From contig NZ_VTRT01000001.1 of NCBI RefSeq assembly GCF_008274585.1, forward strand, positions 1,116,001-1,180,000: DNA of 64,000 nucleotides. The letters run 5' to 3'. Both the position numbers and the translations under genes were made by a program. Each line of letters starts with the position of its first letter. The stretch's first letter is position 1. This document shows, piece after piece, positions 9,046 to 17,684 of this stretch. The notes beneath the pieces were generated by a model. It was not told where the DNA came from and made no database searches. It saw nothing but the letters and a program-made list of their open reading frames with translations. The stretch comes from Pedobacter sp. BS3 (lineage in GTDB: Bacteria; Bacteroidota; Bacteroidia; Sphingobacteriales; Sphingobacteriaceae).

Positions 9046-9319
9046 AATGATTAGTTTGTGATATCAGGATGAATTGGCATCTCAAATTCCACAAATAATA
9101 ATTAATAAGCAAATTTATAAGGTATTGGGTCATGAGTAGTGCGTATTGAGATCGTTGAATTGCTGTATTGCGGGGTTGCTATAGTGTTGAATTGCTGTGA
9201 TTGTTTAATTGTTTTATTGCTATATTGTTGATTACTCGTTAAAGCCTGCAGCTAAAAATCAAAATACCGAATCAACCAACTACCAACCAACTAATCACTA
9301 ACTACTAATCACTAACCAA
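9046..9319. other. Low-complexity intergenic spacer
   Basis: No gene is seen. The spacer is built of short repeated words: ATTGCTGTATTG- and TTGAATTGCTG-like words at 9150-9235, then ACCAACTA/ATCACTAAC words at 9270-9322. Similar word-salad fills other spacers here (9900-10120, 54780-54860, 62210-62460). Confidence 0.5.
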
Positions 9320-9880
9320 CTACTTATTATACCTTGTCATTGTCAGTTCCGGGCCGGCGGTAACAAAGCTTTCAATCATTTCAACCGAGCGATCGATCAG
9401 GGCTGGTAGCTCGGGGATCTCGTCATCGTCAAACCCGCTTAATACGTAATCTACCTGGCGACCTTTGGGGAAGTTATCGCCTATACCGAAACGTAAACGT
9501 GGATAGTGCTGCCCGCCAACCAACGCTTCAATGCTTTTCAGTCCGTTATGTCCAGCATTGCCGCCTTTGGGTTTTAACCGGAGCGCACCAAAAGGTAAAG
9601 CCAGATCGTCCACAATAACCAGGATATTTTCTACAGGGATTTTCAGCTCATGCATCCAATAGTTTACGGCTTTGCCGCTCAGGTTCATGTAGGTAGTCGG
9701 TTTGATCACATGCAGCTTTTTTCCCTTATGGCTTAGCTCGGCATAGTATGCCAGACGGAGATTGGAAAAACTTGTTCCGGCTTTTTTCGCTAATGCATCG
9801 GCCACCATAAAACCAATGTTATGCCGTGTATCTGCATATTCCGGGCCAATATTTCCCAAACCAACTATCAGGTATTTCAT
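9320..9880 (-). CDS. pth: Aminoacyl-tRNA hydrolase (peptidyl-tRNA hydrolase)
   Basis: The 186-residue length is normal for Pth. The start MKYLIVGLGNIGPEYADTRH carries the substrate-binding Asn (N10) and the catalytic His (H20), followed by NIGFMV. Further family motifs are KPTTYMNLSGKAV, VIVDDLALPFG with its Asp, and GGNAGHNGLKSIE. It cleaves peptides from tRNA that has dropped off ribosomes, and is cytoplasmic. In many bacteria pth lies next to rplY and prs. Here it follows them on the same strand, with a GNAT gene and a spacer between. Confidence 0.97.
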   Translation of the reverse strand: MKYLIVGLGNIGPEYADTRHNIGFMVADALAKKAGTSFSNLRLAYYAELSHKGKKLHVIKPTTYMNLSGKAVNYWMHELKIPVENILVIVDDLALPFGALRLKPKGGNAGHNGLKSIEALVGGQHYPRLRFGIGDNFPKGRQVDYVLSGFDDDEIPELPALIDRSVEMIESFVTAGPELTMTRYNK

Positions 9881-10185
9881 GGCGTAAAGGTAGTAAATAA
9901 GGTGGAAGGTAATGGGGGGAAGGTATAAGGCTTAGAATAGAAACAAGAGACAAGAAAGGTAGAAGGTAGAAGGTTTATGGCTTATGGTTCATGGCGGATA
10001 GTCCGGAAGAAATCTTTAATAATTGACAATTGATAATGGACAATTGACAATGTCTGTATGGTTCATGGCCTTTAGTTCAGAAGTCGAAGAAGTCCGGAAG
10101 CTAAATAGAAGCAAGAACATAGATGCAAGAACCAAGACAAAGAACACTAACTATTGTCGGGGTGGCTTATAGCAGGCCAAGCCTT
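9881..10185. other. Low-complexity spacer between pth and the GNAT gene
   Basis: No gene is seen. The spacer holds repeated words such as GGTAGAAGGTAGAAGG, GGCTTATGGTTCATGGC and GACAATTGATAATGGACAATTG, with partial direct repeats (CAAGAACATAGATGCAAGAACCAAG). It is the same kind of spacer as 9046-9319 and 62134-62497. Confidence 0.45.
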
Positions 10186-10623
10186 CTATACATCCGGATT
10201 CTGCAAGGGTTTGATCAGGTATTTAGGCCATTCGATATAACCTTGCCGGAAATAAAAGCGGTGTGCGGCCTCCCGCAGAGAATGGGAATGGATCTCAATA
10301 CGGTCGCAGTTTCTTTTGCGGGCCAAACGGGTACAATATTGCTCCATTTTACGGCCAATGCCCTGGCTGCGAAATTTTTCGTCTACTGCAAAATAGCTGA
10401 TCCGGGCAAAATCGCCTTGTAAGGCAATCTGAGGAATAAAATGGATGGACATTACGGCAGCAACCGTTTCCCCGTGCTCATATACCAGCAATTCTGCATC
10501 CGGATGATCGAGTAGCTGCAATATCCGGTTAGCCAAAAATGGCCCGGTATCAGGATATCCTAACTGCCTTAATAATTCCTTGATCACAGGCAAATCATCC
10601 GGCCTGGCTTTTCTTATCCCCAT
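10186..10623 (-). CDS. GNAT-family N-acetyltransferase
   Basis: This 145-residue protein is a single GNAT domain. It begins IRKARPDDLPVIKELLRQLG (motif C/D region). The acetyl-CoA-binding motif A follows as ISYFAVDEKFRSQGIGRKM, with the Q/R-x-x-G-x-G/A loop (RSQGIGRKM). Motif B includes YRQGYIEWP-like FYFRQGYIEW. It would transfer an acetyl group from acetyl-CoA to an amine; the acceptor cannot be told. It lies 123 bases downstream of rplY, beyond a strong hairpin (10661-10713), so it may be transcribed separately. Confidence 0.9.
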   Translation of the reverse strand: MGIRKARPDDLPVIKELLRQLGYPDTGPFLANRILQLLDHPDAELLVYEHGETVAAVMSIHFIPQIALQGDFARISYFAVDEKFRSQGIGRKMEQYCTRLARKRNCDRIEIHSHSLREAAHRFYFRQGYIEWPKYLIKPLQNPDV

Positions 10624-10660
10624 AATCTTAACTATTTTGTATGAGAGTCTTTAAACGCAT

Positions 10661-10713
10661 AACGTCATTCCGGTAAATTGAAGCTTTGATCTCAATGTAA
10701 CCGGAATGACGTT
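10661..10713. terminator. 14-bp perfect inverted repeat after rplY
   Basis: AACGTCATTCCGGT (10661-10674) and ACCGGAATGACGTT (10700-10713) are perfect inverse complements around a 25-nt loop. It lies between the rplY stop and the GNAT start, so it could end rplY transcription on the minus strand. No good T-run follows in that direction, and the CGTCATTCCGG word is also common in REP-type elements, so a repeat origin is equally possible. Confidence 0.5.
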
Positions 10714-10746
10714 GTATACAATCTCTTTCCCGATAAAGGTTAAGGA

Positions 10747-11328
10747 TTATTTGCCTTTTGCAGCTTCCTGTTCTGCCTGACGTAATGCACGGGACATAAC
10801 AACCGATACAATCGTATCGTCGGCATTATTCAGAATAGAGAAGTTATCAAATTTAAGCTCGCCTACGCGTACTGATTTTCCTACTTCAAGCGTTTCAATG
10901 CTTACTTCAACGTATTGAGGAATATCTTTTGGCAAGGCTTTTACACGTAGCTTACGTAACTTCTGGATCAGTTTACCACCCACTTTAACACCGGGTGATG
11001 TTCCTGTTAATTTTACCGGTATTTCTATAGCAACAGGCTTTTTATCATTTAATTCTAAAAAGTCTATGTGCTGAACTTTTTCATTTAACGGGTGAAACTG
11101 GATATCCTGAACAATAGCCTGAGCTTTTGTACCTGCAATATCCAGATCTACAAAATGAACATCCGGTGTATAAACCAGTCCTGTTAAATCAGCAGCGTCA
11201 ACCGCAAAATGCAATTGTGTTTTTCCACCGTACAGAACAGCCGGAATCTTTCCCTGGTAACGTAGCTCTTTGGCGTCGCGTTTCCCTACGTTCTCTCTTG
11301 GAGAACCGCTAATAGCGATAGTTTTCAT
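10747..11328 (-). CDS. rplY: 50S ribosomal protein L25 / general stress protein Ctc
   Basis: This 193-residue protein is of the long (Ctc/TL5) type: an N-terminal 5S-rRNA-binding L25 domain (about 1-90) plus a C-terminal beta domain. The N-terminus MKTIAISGSPRENVGKRDAK and the following RYQGKIPAVLYG are the family signature. QDIQFHPLNEKVQHIDFLEL closes the first domain. The C-terminal domain contains GVKVGGKLIQKLRKLRVKALP and the final TIVSVVMSRALRQAEQE. It binds 5S rRNA in the large subunit. It starts 21 bases after the prs stop on the same strand, so prs-rplY form an operon. Confidence 0.97.
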   Translation of the reverse strand: MKTIAISGSPRENVGKRDAKELRYQGKIPAVLYGGKTQLHFAVDAADLTGLVYTPDVHFVDLDIAGTKAQAIVQDIQFHPLNEKVQHIDFLELNDKKPVAIEIPVKLTGTSPGVKVGGKLIQKLRKLRVKALPKDIPQYVEVSIETLEVGKSVRVGELKFDNFSILNNADDTIVSVVMSRALRQAEQEAAKGK

Positions 11329-11349
11329 GTTTATCTATTTTATTTGTTA

Positions 11350-12294
11350 TTAATCTACTTTAAATAGCTGGCTGATGGAGCTATGCTCATTTACATTGGT
11401 AATGGCCTTAGCGAACAGCTCGGCTGTTGACAGCACTTTGATTTTGCTGCACTGTTGCTTTAACGGAATGGTATCGGTAACGATGAGCTCGGCCAGGGCT
11501 GATTTTTCGATGGTTTCGTACGCCTTGCCTGATAAAACAGCGTGAGTACATACGGCCCGTACACTGTTGGCTCCGTTTTCCATGATGAGGGCCGCCGCTT
11601 TAGACAAAGTACCTGCGGTATCGCAAATATCATCGATCAGCACAATATCCTGCCCGGTAACATCACCGATAATAGACATAGACTCTATCTCATTGGCCCG
11701 TTTACGACGCTTGTCGCAGATAACGATCTCGGCGTTAAAATATTTCGCAAAGGTACGTGCCCGGTATGAGCCGCCAATATCCGGCGATGCGATGGTTAAA
11801 TTTTTAAGTCCCAGGCTTTTGATGTACGGAACAAAAATGATCGCTGCATCCAGGTGATCTACCGGGATATCAAAAAATCCCTGGATTTGCGCAGCATGCA
11901 AGTCCATGGTCATGATGCGGTGAGCGCCTGCCGCCATGATCAGGTTTGCCATCAGCTTGGCGCCGATAGCTACCCGCGGCTTATCTTTACGATCCTGGCG
12001 TGCCATCCCAAAATAAGGTACCACAGCAGTGATGTAGTGCGCCGAAGCCCGTTTTGCCGCATCCGTCATCAGTAACAGCTCAATAATATTATCATTTGGC
12101 TGGCAGGTGGATTGGATCAGGAAAACATCGCATCCGCGTACAGATTCATTATAGATAGGCTGAAACTCGCCATCGCTGAAGCGGGACAAGGTAAGATCAC
12201 CTAACTCTTTTCCGTAAGCTTTTGCAATTTTTTCGGCCAATTCCCTGGAACCTGAGCCGGCAAATAATTTGATGGGATTAAACTGGAGTGGCAT
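11350..12294 (-). CDS. prs: Ribose-phosphate pyrophosphokinase (PRPP synthetase)
   Basis: The 314-residue length is typical. It begins with the conserved N-terminus FNPIKLFAGSGSRELAEKIA. It has the ATP-binding segment VVPYFGMARQDRKDKPR, the metal-binding MTMDLHAAQIQGFF, and SPDIGGSYRARTFAK in place of the more usual SPDxGGxxRAR. The PRPP-binding loop is VLIDDICDTAGTLSKAA. It makes PRPP from ribose-5-phosphate and ATP for nucleotide, His and Trp synthesis. It is the first gene of prs-rplY and starts 76 bases downstream of tRNA-Gln on the same strand, so it may be read from the tRNA promoter. Confidence 0.97.
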   Translation of the reverse strand: MPLQFNPIKLFAGSGSRELAEKIAKAYGKELGDLTLSRFSDGEFQPIYNESVRGCDVFLIQSTCQPNDNIIELLLMTDAAKRASAHYITAVVPYFGMARQDRKDKPRVAIGAKLMANLIMAAGAHRIMTMDLHAAQIQGFFDIPVDHLDAAIIFVPYIKSLGLKNLTIASPDIGGSYRARTFAKYFNAEIVICDKRRKRANEIESMSIIGDVTGQDIVLIDDICDTAGTLSKAAALIMENGANSVRAVCTHAVLSGKAYETIEKSALAELIVTDTIPLKQQCSKIKVLSTAELFAKAITNVNEHSSISQLFKVD

Positions 12295-12370
12295 TTCTGG
12301 ATTTCGAAATCACGAATCTTAAATGTTCAATCTGTTCTTTAACGAAAGTGCAGCAATTGAATGTTAATTG

Positions 12371-12441
12371 TTGCCCGACCAGGATTCGAACCTAGACAAA
12401 CAGAACCAAAATCTGTCGTACTACCATTATACTATCGGGCA
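12371..12441 (-). tRNA. tRNA-Gln (anticodon TTG)
   Basis: Read on the minus strand, the cloverleaf has acceptor arms TGCCCGA and TCGGGCA with discriminator A, a D-arm with AATGGTAGT, the anticodon stem ACAGA/TCTGT enclosing the loop TTTTGGT (anticodon TTG), and the T-arm GGTTCGAATCC. CCA is not encoded. The gene is 71 nt long. A promoter of good Bacteroidota form lies upstream (12478-12509). Confidence 0.95.
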
Positions 12442-12477
12442 ATTTCCATCGCAAAAACATCGCTCTGAAATGGACTG

Positions 12478-12509
12478 CAAATATAGAGCGATAAAACAAA
12501 ACCTGCAAA
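12478..12509 (-). promoter_or_regulatory. Promoter of tRNA-Gln (and possibly prs-rplY)
   Basis: On the minus strand a TTTG (complement of 12506-12509) is followed by 20 nt and then TATATTTG (complement of 12478-12485). This is the textbook Bacteroidota -33/-7 arrangement (TTTG, 19-21 nt, TAnnTTTG). Transcription would begin about 30 nt before the tRNA 5' end. Confidence 0.65.
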
Positions 12510-12647
12510 AGAATTTTATTTTTTATCTTGCAAATAATTCAGCACGTAATTTCGTTAACACGAAAACGTTAAAAGCCGTTAATTACCCATGGTATTCAAA
12601 TACTATTCACTATTTTCGGCGCAAATTATTTACTGTTCAGGTATTTT

Positions 12648-15600
12648 ATGATGAACTATACAAAAACCAACAACATTTTAGGCTGGGTATGCTTTGTAAT
12701 TGCATCGTTAACCTATGTGCTTACCCTGGAGCCTTCTGCCAGTTTCTGGGACTGCGGCGAATTTATTTCTGCCGCCTATAAGCTGCAAATTGTGCATCAG
12801 CCCGGCGCTCCGCTGTTTTTAATGATACAAAAAATGTTTTCATTACTGGCCATGGGCGATATTCACAGGCTGGCCTACTGGATGAATGTTGGCTCGGCGC
12901 TTTCAAGCGGGGCAACTATTCTCTTCCTGTTCTGGACAATCACAGCCCTGGTGCGTAAGGTGGTGTGGAGACCCGGCGAAGAGCTTACCATCTCCAAGCT
13001 GGTTATTATCATGGGCTCGGGTCTTGTTGGTGCCTTAGCCTATACTTACTCTGATTCTTTCTGGTTCTCTGCCGTTGAATCTGAAGTATATGCCATGTCG
13101 TCATTATGTACGGCCATTGTATTCTGGGCCATCTTAAAATGGGATGCTCATGCTGATGAGCCCAAAGCCGACCGTTGGCTTATTTTTATTGCTTATGTGA
13201 TGGGCCTTTCCATTGGTGTGCACCTGCTTAACCTGCTGGCCATACCGGCAATAGCGCTGGTTTACTATTTCAGAAGAACGGCTAAGCCAACCAATAAGGG
13301 TGTTATCGTAGCGCTTATTGTTGGATGTATCATCCTTGCCGTTATACAATATGGCATTATTCAATACCTCATTAAATTTGCCGCTTATTTTGACCTGTTC
13401 TTTGTTAACTCGCTGGGAATGGGCTTTGGCAGTGGAGTTATTGTCTTTTCTGTACTGCTCATTGCTGCTATTATATATGGTATTCTGTATTCCATCAAAC
13501 GGGCTAAGCCTATACTTAACCTGGCGCTGGTCTGTTTCGCTTTTATCCTGATAGGCTACAGCTCCTTTGCCATGGTTATTATCCGGGCAAAAGCCAATCC
13601 ATCACTGAACAACAATGACCCCGACAATGCCTTTTCATTTTTAAGCTACCTGAACCGTGAGCAATACGGTGATCGTCCTTTATTATACGGCCCGTATTTT
13701 GACTCAAAGCCTATTGATTACGAGGAAGGCGAAAAAATTTACCGCAAGGGCAAAGAAAAATACGAAGTTGCCGGCCGCAAATTTGACCAGATATACGACC
13801 GCAATACCTTGCTGCCACGCATGTACAGCGATGATCCGCAACATGTGGGTTATTACCGCGACTGGATGGGTTTGGGGCAGGATCAATCGCCAACCTTTAC
13901 CGATAACCTGGGCTTTTTGTTCAGCTACCAGTCCGGCTTTATGTATGCCCGTTATTTCCTGTGGAATTTCTCAGGTCGGCAGAACGATACACAGGGCAAT
14001 GGTAATTATACCGATGGTAACTGGATAACCGGTATTAAATTCCTGGATGCGCTGCGTTTGGGCCCGCAGGATAATTTACCGCCAAGCATTGCCGGCAATA
14101 ACGGTTATAACCGTTTTTATATGCTTCCGCTGATACTTGGATTATTAGGTGCATTCTGGCACTTTAAACGCAAGCAGAAAGATGCCGGCGTTGTCGGTTT
14201 ATTATTTTTCTTTACCGGTCTGGCCATTGTGCTTTACCTTAACCAAACGCCGTTGCAGCCCCGTGAGCGTGATTACGCGTATGCCGGTTCGTTCTACGCT
14301 TTCGCGATATGGATAGGTATGGGCGTTGCCTGCATAGCCGATTTCCTGAAAAAGAAAATGAACCCGGTAAACGGCGCTATACTGGCAACCGTTATCGGCA
14401 TCTTCGCGGCCCCGGTACTTATGGCAAAAGACGGGTGGGATGATCACGACCGCTCCACCAAATATACAGTACGCGATTTTGCGAAAGATTACCTCGAATC
14501 ATGCGCACCAAATGCCATTCTGTTTACGTATGGTGATAACGATACCTATCCGCTGTGGTATGTACAGGAAGTGGAAAACGTACGTCCGGATGTGCGCATT
14601 GTTAACCTGAGCTTATTGGGAACCGACTGGTACCTGCGCCAGCAAAAGTATAAGGTAAACGAAGCCGACCCGCTGCCGATCACCATGCCGGATGATAAGT
14701 TTGTACAAGGCGTACGCGATGTTATCCGCTACAACGATCAGTACAAAATTGATGGATCGGTTGAATTGAAGGATATTTTCGATATCATTACATCCGATAA
14801 TGATAATGATAAATTAACTTACCAGGATGGTTCGAAAGAGAATTTCCTCCCGACCAAAAACTTCAAATTAACGATCAATCCCGACCAGGTAATTGCCACC
14901 AATACGGTAAGCGCCGCTTTACGCGACAGCATTATCCCGGTGATGGAATGGAAATACAACAAAAATTATGTTACCAAAACCGAGCTGGGAATGATCGATA
15001 TCCTGGCGCATAACAACTGGAAACGTCCGGTTTATTTTGCCGTTACCGTGCCATCCAGCAATTTTATCGGCCTGGATAAATACCTGTATAACGAAGGATT
15101 TGCCTCACGGCTGCTTCCTTTAAAACCTGCCGCCGAAGATACTACCCAGCAGCAGGATGACCGGTTAAACCCCGAGCCTATGTATAATAATATGGTGAAC
15201 AAGTTTGTATGGGGAAATATGAAAAATGCCCGTTACCTTGATCCCGAAAGCTCACGGATGATCGGTATTGTGATCAAAAGCTTCAACGAGCTTGCCCAAT
15301 CATTATACAATGCCGGCGAAATTGATAAAGCAAAAAAGGCCATTGATAAAAGCCTGGAGGTTGTTCCCGATAAAAACTACTCCTTGTATTTCACCATACA
15401 CCGCTTCTATACCGCCGACATGCTGTACAAGCTGAAAGAAACGGATAAAGCGAATACCCTGGTTAAGCAGACCGCCGATTACCTGGATAAGGAACTGGAG
15501 TATATGTATGAGATCTCGAAATCAAAAGAAAACCTGAGCACCAACGATATCCAGTTAGGTATGTCGGTATTGAACCAACTGGTGACTCTAACCCAGCAAA

Positions 15601-15680
15601 ACAACCAAACGGCTTTGCACACGCAACTGGATAACAGCTTTAAAGCGTTTGAATCGAAGTTTATGAGCAGTATGAGGTAG
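12648..15680 (+). CDS. DUF2723 (TMEM260-type) membrane protein, putative glycosyltransferase
   Basis: This is a 1010-residue polytopic protein. The N-terminal half has about a dozen hydrophobic segments and the DUF2723 signature: LTLEPSASFWDCGEFISAAY, followed by VHQPGAPLFLMIQK. Its acidic pair resembles the catalytic loop of GT-C glycosyltransferases. A second conserved block is LNQTPLQPRERDYAYAGSFY. The C-terminal 400 residues are soluble and include TYGDNDTYPLWYVQE and a TPR-like helical end. The family includes human TMEM260, an O-mannosyltransferase; in Bacteroidota a role in protein O-glycosylation is suspected but not shown. The start ATGATG allows 12648 or 12651. It is monocistronic and is followed by the repeat cluster. 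Confidence 0.92.
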   Translation: MMNYTKTNNILGWVCFVIASLTYVLTLEPSASFWDCGEFISAAYKLQIVHQPGAPLFLMIQKMFSLLAMGDIHRLAYWMNVGSALSSGATILFLFWTITALVRKVVWRPGEELTISKLVIIMGSGLVGALAYTYSDSFWFSAVESEVYAMSSLCTAIVFWAILKWDAHADEPKADRWLIFIAYVMGLSIGVHLLNLLAIPAIALVYYFRRTAKPTNKGVIVALIVGCIILAVIQYGIIQYLIKFAAYFDLFFVNSLGMGFGSGVIVFSVLLIAAIIYGILYSIKRAKPILNLALVCFAFILIGYSSFAMVIIRAKANPSLNNNDPDNAFSFLSYLNREQYGDRPLLYGPYFDSKPIDYEEGEKIYRKGKEKYEVAGRKFDQIYDRNTLLPRMYSDDPQHVGYYRDWMGLGQDQSPTFTDNLGFLFSYQSGFMYARYFLWNFSGRQNDTQGNGNYTDGNWITGIKFLDALRLGPQDNLPPSIAGNNGYNRFYMLPLILGLLGAFWHFKRKQKDAGVVGLLFFFTGLAIVLYLNQTPLQPRERDYAYAGSFYAFAIWIGMGVACIADFLKKKMNPVNGAILATVIGIFAAPVLMAKDGWDDHDRSTKYTVRDFAKDYLESCAPNAILFTYGDNDTYPLWYVQEVENVRPDVRIVNLSLLGTDWYLRQQKYKVNEADPLPITMPDDKFVQGVRDVIRYNDQYKIDGSVELKDIFDIITSDNDNDKLTYQDGSKENFLPTKNFKLTINPDQVIATNTVSAALRDSIIPVMEWKYNKNYVTKTELGMIDILAHNNWKRPVYFAVTVPSSNFIGLDKYLYNEGFASRLLPLKPAAEDTTQQQDDRLNPEPMYNNMVNKFVWGNMKNARYLDPESSRMIGIVIKSFNELAQSLYNAGEIDKAKKAIDKSLEVVPDKNYSLYFTIHRFYTADMLYKLKETDKANTLVKQTADYLDKELEYMYEISKSKENLSTNDIQLGMSVLNQLVTLTQQNNQTALHTQLDNSFKAFESKFMSSMR

Positions 15681-15681
15681 T

Positions 15682-15750
15682 GGGCCTCTCCCCAGCCCTC
15701 TCCGACCGCGTACCACCTTAGCTTTAGCGGTGGCGCAAGGAGAGGGAGCT
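15682..15750. repeat. Palindromic repeat, interrupted copy
   Basis: It starts 2 bases after the DUF2723 stop. The left part GGCCTCTCCCCAGCCCTCTCC and the right part AAGGAGAGGGAGCT match, in reverse orientation, the uninterrupted element at 63645-63681. Here 33 nt (15704-15736) lie between the halves, including a small hairpin (CCACC/GGTGG). It looks like an intergenic repeat family with a variable apical part. Confidence 0.55.
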
Positions 15751-15831
15751 TTGATCGTAGTATTCTTTCTCATGCCTGGCTTAAGTTTCAGCTAGGCATA
15801 GTGTTCTGGGCTTAACTTAAGTGCCTTAGTT

Positions 15832-15864
15832 AACTTTGACAACTTTTTAAAAGTTGTCAAAGTT
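15832..15864. repeat. Palindrome family A, copy 2 (33 nt)
   Basis: Perfect 16-nt arms (15832-15847 and 15849-15864) flank one central T. The arm AACTTTGACAACTTTT is identical to the corresponding part of the copy at 511-549. It lies 151 bases after the DUF2723 stop. Confidence 0.75.
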
Positions 15865-16049
15865 TATCTTATCGGTATAAACAGATTCGGGGCTAACTAA
15901 AAAGTCAAAAAGTAGTGTCATTTCGATCCCGAAGTCTCGCATAGGCCTCAAGATAATTTTATGGATTTACTATTAATTTATTGATTTTTAGATAGTTATT
16001 ATCAAAAAAAGCAGTAAGTGAAGTGGCAACACAGACAGAACTAAAAAGC

Positions 16050-16240
16050 CCGGAACCCCGTCACCCTGAACTTGATTTATCCCGAGACTTCGGGAGTAAA
16101 GTGGCGCTTATGCTGCTATTTAGGAGATTCCGGATCCCCCGAGTACTCGGGGCGGAAGGACGGCAGGGGCTTTTAGCTCTTAACTTGACGCCTATACGAA
16201 GTCTCGGGAGAGGAGACCATCGGGATGACGGGAGCTTTTT
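16050..16240. repeat. MITE/REP-like cluster with nested inverted repeats
   Basis: Several palindromes are nested here. TCCCGA/TCGGGA forms a hairpin at 16080-16095. CCCCGAGT/ACTCGGGG is a perfect 16-nt palindrome at 16137-16152. TCCCGAGACTTCG (16080-16092) pairs with CGAAGTCTCGGGA (16197-16209) over 104 nt. The outer CCCGTCACCC (from about 16057) roughly pairs with GGGATGACGGG (about 16221-16231). A related word, CCCGAAGTCTCG, lies outside at about 15929. No credible gene occupies 15681-16339. The structure fits a small non-autonomous palindromic element. Confidence 0.55.
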
Positions 16241-16339
16241 GGTCAACCCCAAGGGTAGGGCGGAACATCACCTGTGAATATTGTTGGTCTGTCAGGGATG
16301 GACTAAGGAGAGAAATCCAACGTTTTTTATAAATCTTTG

Positions 16340-17590
16340 CTATGGCTTTCTGCCACGCACCGCAAGTATAACTAAAACGGATGCCAGGAACAGTGACCCC
16401 GACATAAATAAAAACGATTGTCCGACCTGGCCTGTTCCGTGAAGATAACCCACAATATAAGATCCTACAAAAGAGCCTAAAGCGCCAATACTATTTATCA
16501 ACGCAATAGATACTCCCGCTACGTTGCGGGGTAATGTTTCGGCTATCAGGGCAAAGAAAGGTCCAAACGGCGCACATAATGATGCGCCTGCTATGACCAG
16601 CAGCACAAACGACAACCAGAAATTGCTTGCTCCAACCAAATAAGAACCGTAAAAAGCAAGTGAGCTGATTAACAGAAATGCCCAGACAAATGTCTTCCGG
16701 TTTAAGGTTTTATCAGAGAAATACGACACACTAATCATCCCGATAATGGCAAATGCGTAAGCAATGGATGAAAGCCATCCGGTTTCTACAATATCCATAT
16801 CCGGGGCAGCTTTAATTACAGAGGGCAGCCACATCATAAATCCATACGTGCCGATACTCCATAAAGCAAATTGCAGGCTCAGCAATACCACGAATCTCGA
16901 TTTAAAAGCTGTTACATAATTCTTAACCGGTTTGATATGTTCCTGCTCCTGTTGTAACTGGTTTTCTATAACCTGTTTTTCATGGTCTGACAACCATTTT
17001 ACATCCCGGGGTTTGTCGCCAACCTGTTCCCACCAAAAAAAGGCCCAGATCACCGCGGGTACTCCTTCAATGATAAACATCCCTCTCCAGCCCACCGCGT
17101 CAATTAAATATCCCGATAGAATAGACATCCACAGCATCGTTGCCGGATTGCCCAGAATTAAAAACGAATTCGCCTTGGATCGCTCGCTTTTTGTAAACCA
17201 ATTACTCAACAGTATCAGCATACCCGGCATTACCGCACTTTCAACAACTCCAAGCATAAACCGGATAACGATCAGGATGCTGATATTATTCACTATACCT
17301 GTTATGGTTGCTAATACGCCCCATAATACCAGCGACCAGAAAATCAGTTTTTTTGTGCTTTTGGTTGCAGCATAATGCGCCCCGGGAATCTGGAAAAGGA
17401 AATAACCCAGAAAGAACAGCGATCCCAGCAGGGATACCATCGCCGGCGTTATATTCAGATCGTCGGCCATGCCGCCGGCAGCGGCAAATCCAAAATTTGC
17501 ACGGTCAAGGTAAGCGAGACTATACGTTACAAAAACAATAGGCATCAGGCGATACCATCGTTTGCCGGCGGTTATATTTTGACTGGTCAT
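16340..17590 (-). CDS. MFS transporter, anion:cation symporter (ACS)-like
   Basis: This 416-residue protein has 12 predicted membrane helices in two sets of six with a cytoplasmic loop between (about 195-225). The N-terminus RWYRLMPIVFVTYSLAYLDR is the ACS-family signature of sugar-acid and related carriers (glucarate, galactonate, hexuronate). The motif after helix 2 (HYAATKSTKKLIFWS) replaces the general MFS GxxxDRxGRR motif. RFMLGVVESAVMPGMLILLS is typical of ACS helix 4. It is the last gene of the PUL, 94 bases after the GH20 stop. It probably imports a small acidic or neutral product of the locus; the substrate is inference. Confidence 0.88.
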   Translation of the reverse strand: MTSQNITAGKRWYRLMPIVFVTYSLAYLDRANFGFAAAGGMADDLNITPAMVSLLGSLFFLGYFLFQIPGAHYAATKSTKKLIFWSLVLWGVLATITGIVNNISILIVIRFMLGVVESAVMPGMLILLSNWFTKSERSKANSFLILGNPATMLWMSILSGYLIDAVGWRGMFIIEGVPAVIWAFFWWEQVGDKPRDVKWLSDHEKQVIENQLQQEQEHIKPVKNYVTAFKSRFVVLLSLQFALWSIGTYGFMMWLPSVIKAAPDMDIVETGWLSSIAYAFAIIGMISVSYFSDKTLNRKTFVWAFLLISSLAFYGSYLVGASNFWLSFVLLVIAGASLCAPFGPFFALIAETLPRNVAGVSIALINSIGALGSFVGSYIVGYLHGTGQVGQSFLFMSGSLFLASVLVILAVRGRKP

Positions 17591-17684
17591 TTTAGGTTTA
17601 TAATGTAATTGTGTTGTATGGTTTTGTTCTGATATCCTTTTAAGCCTTTATTAAAAGAACTGAAACAAACTGAATCCGATAAAT

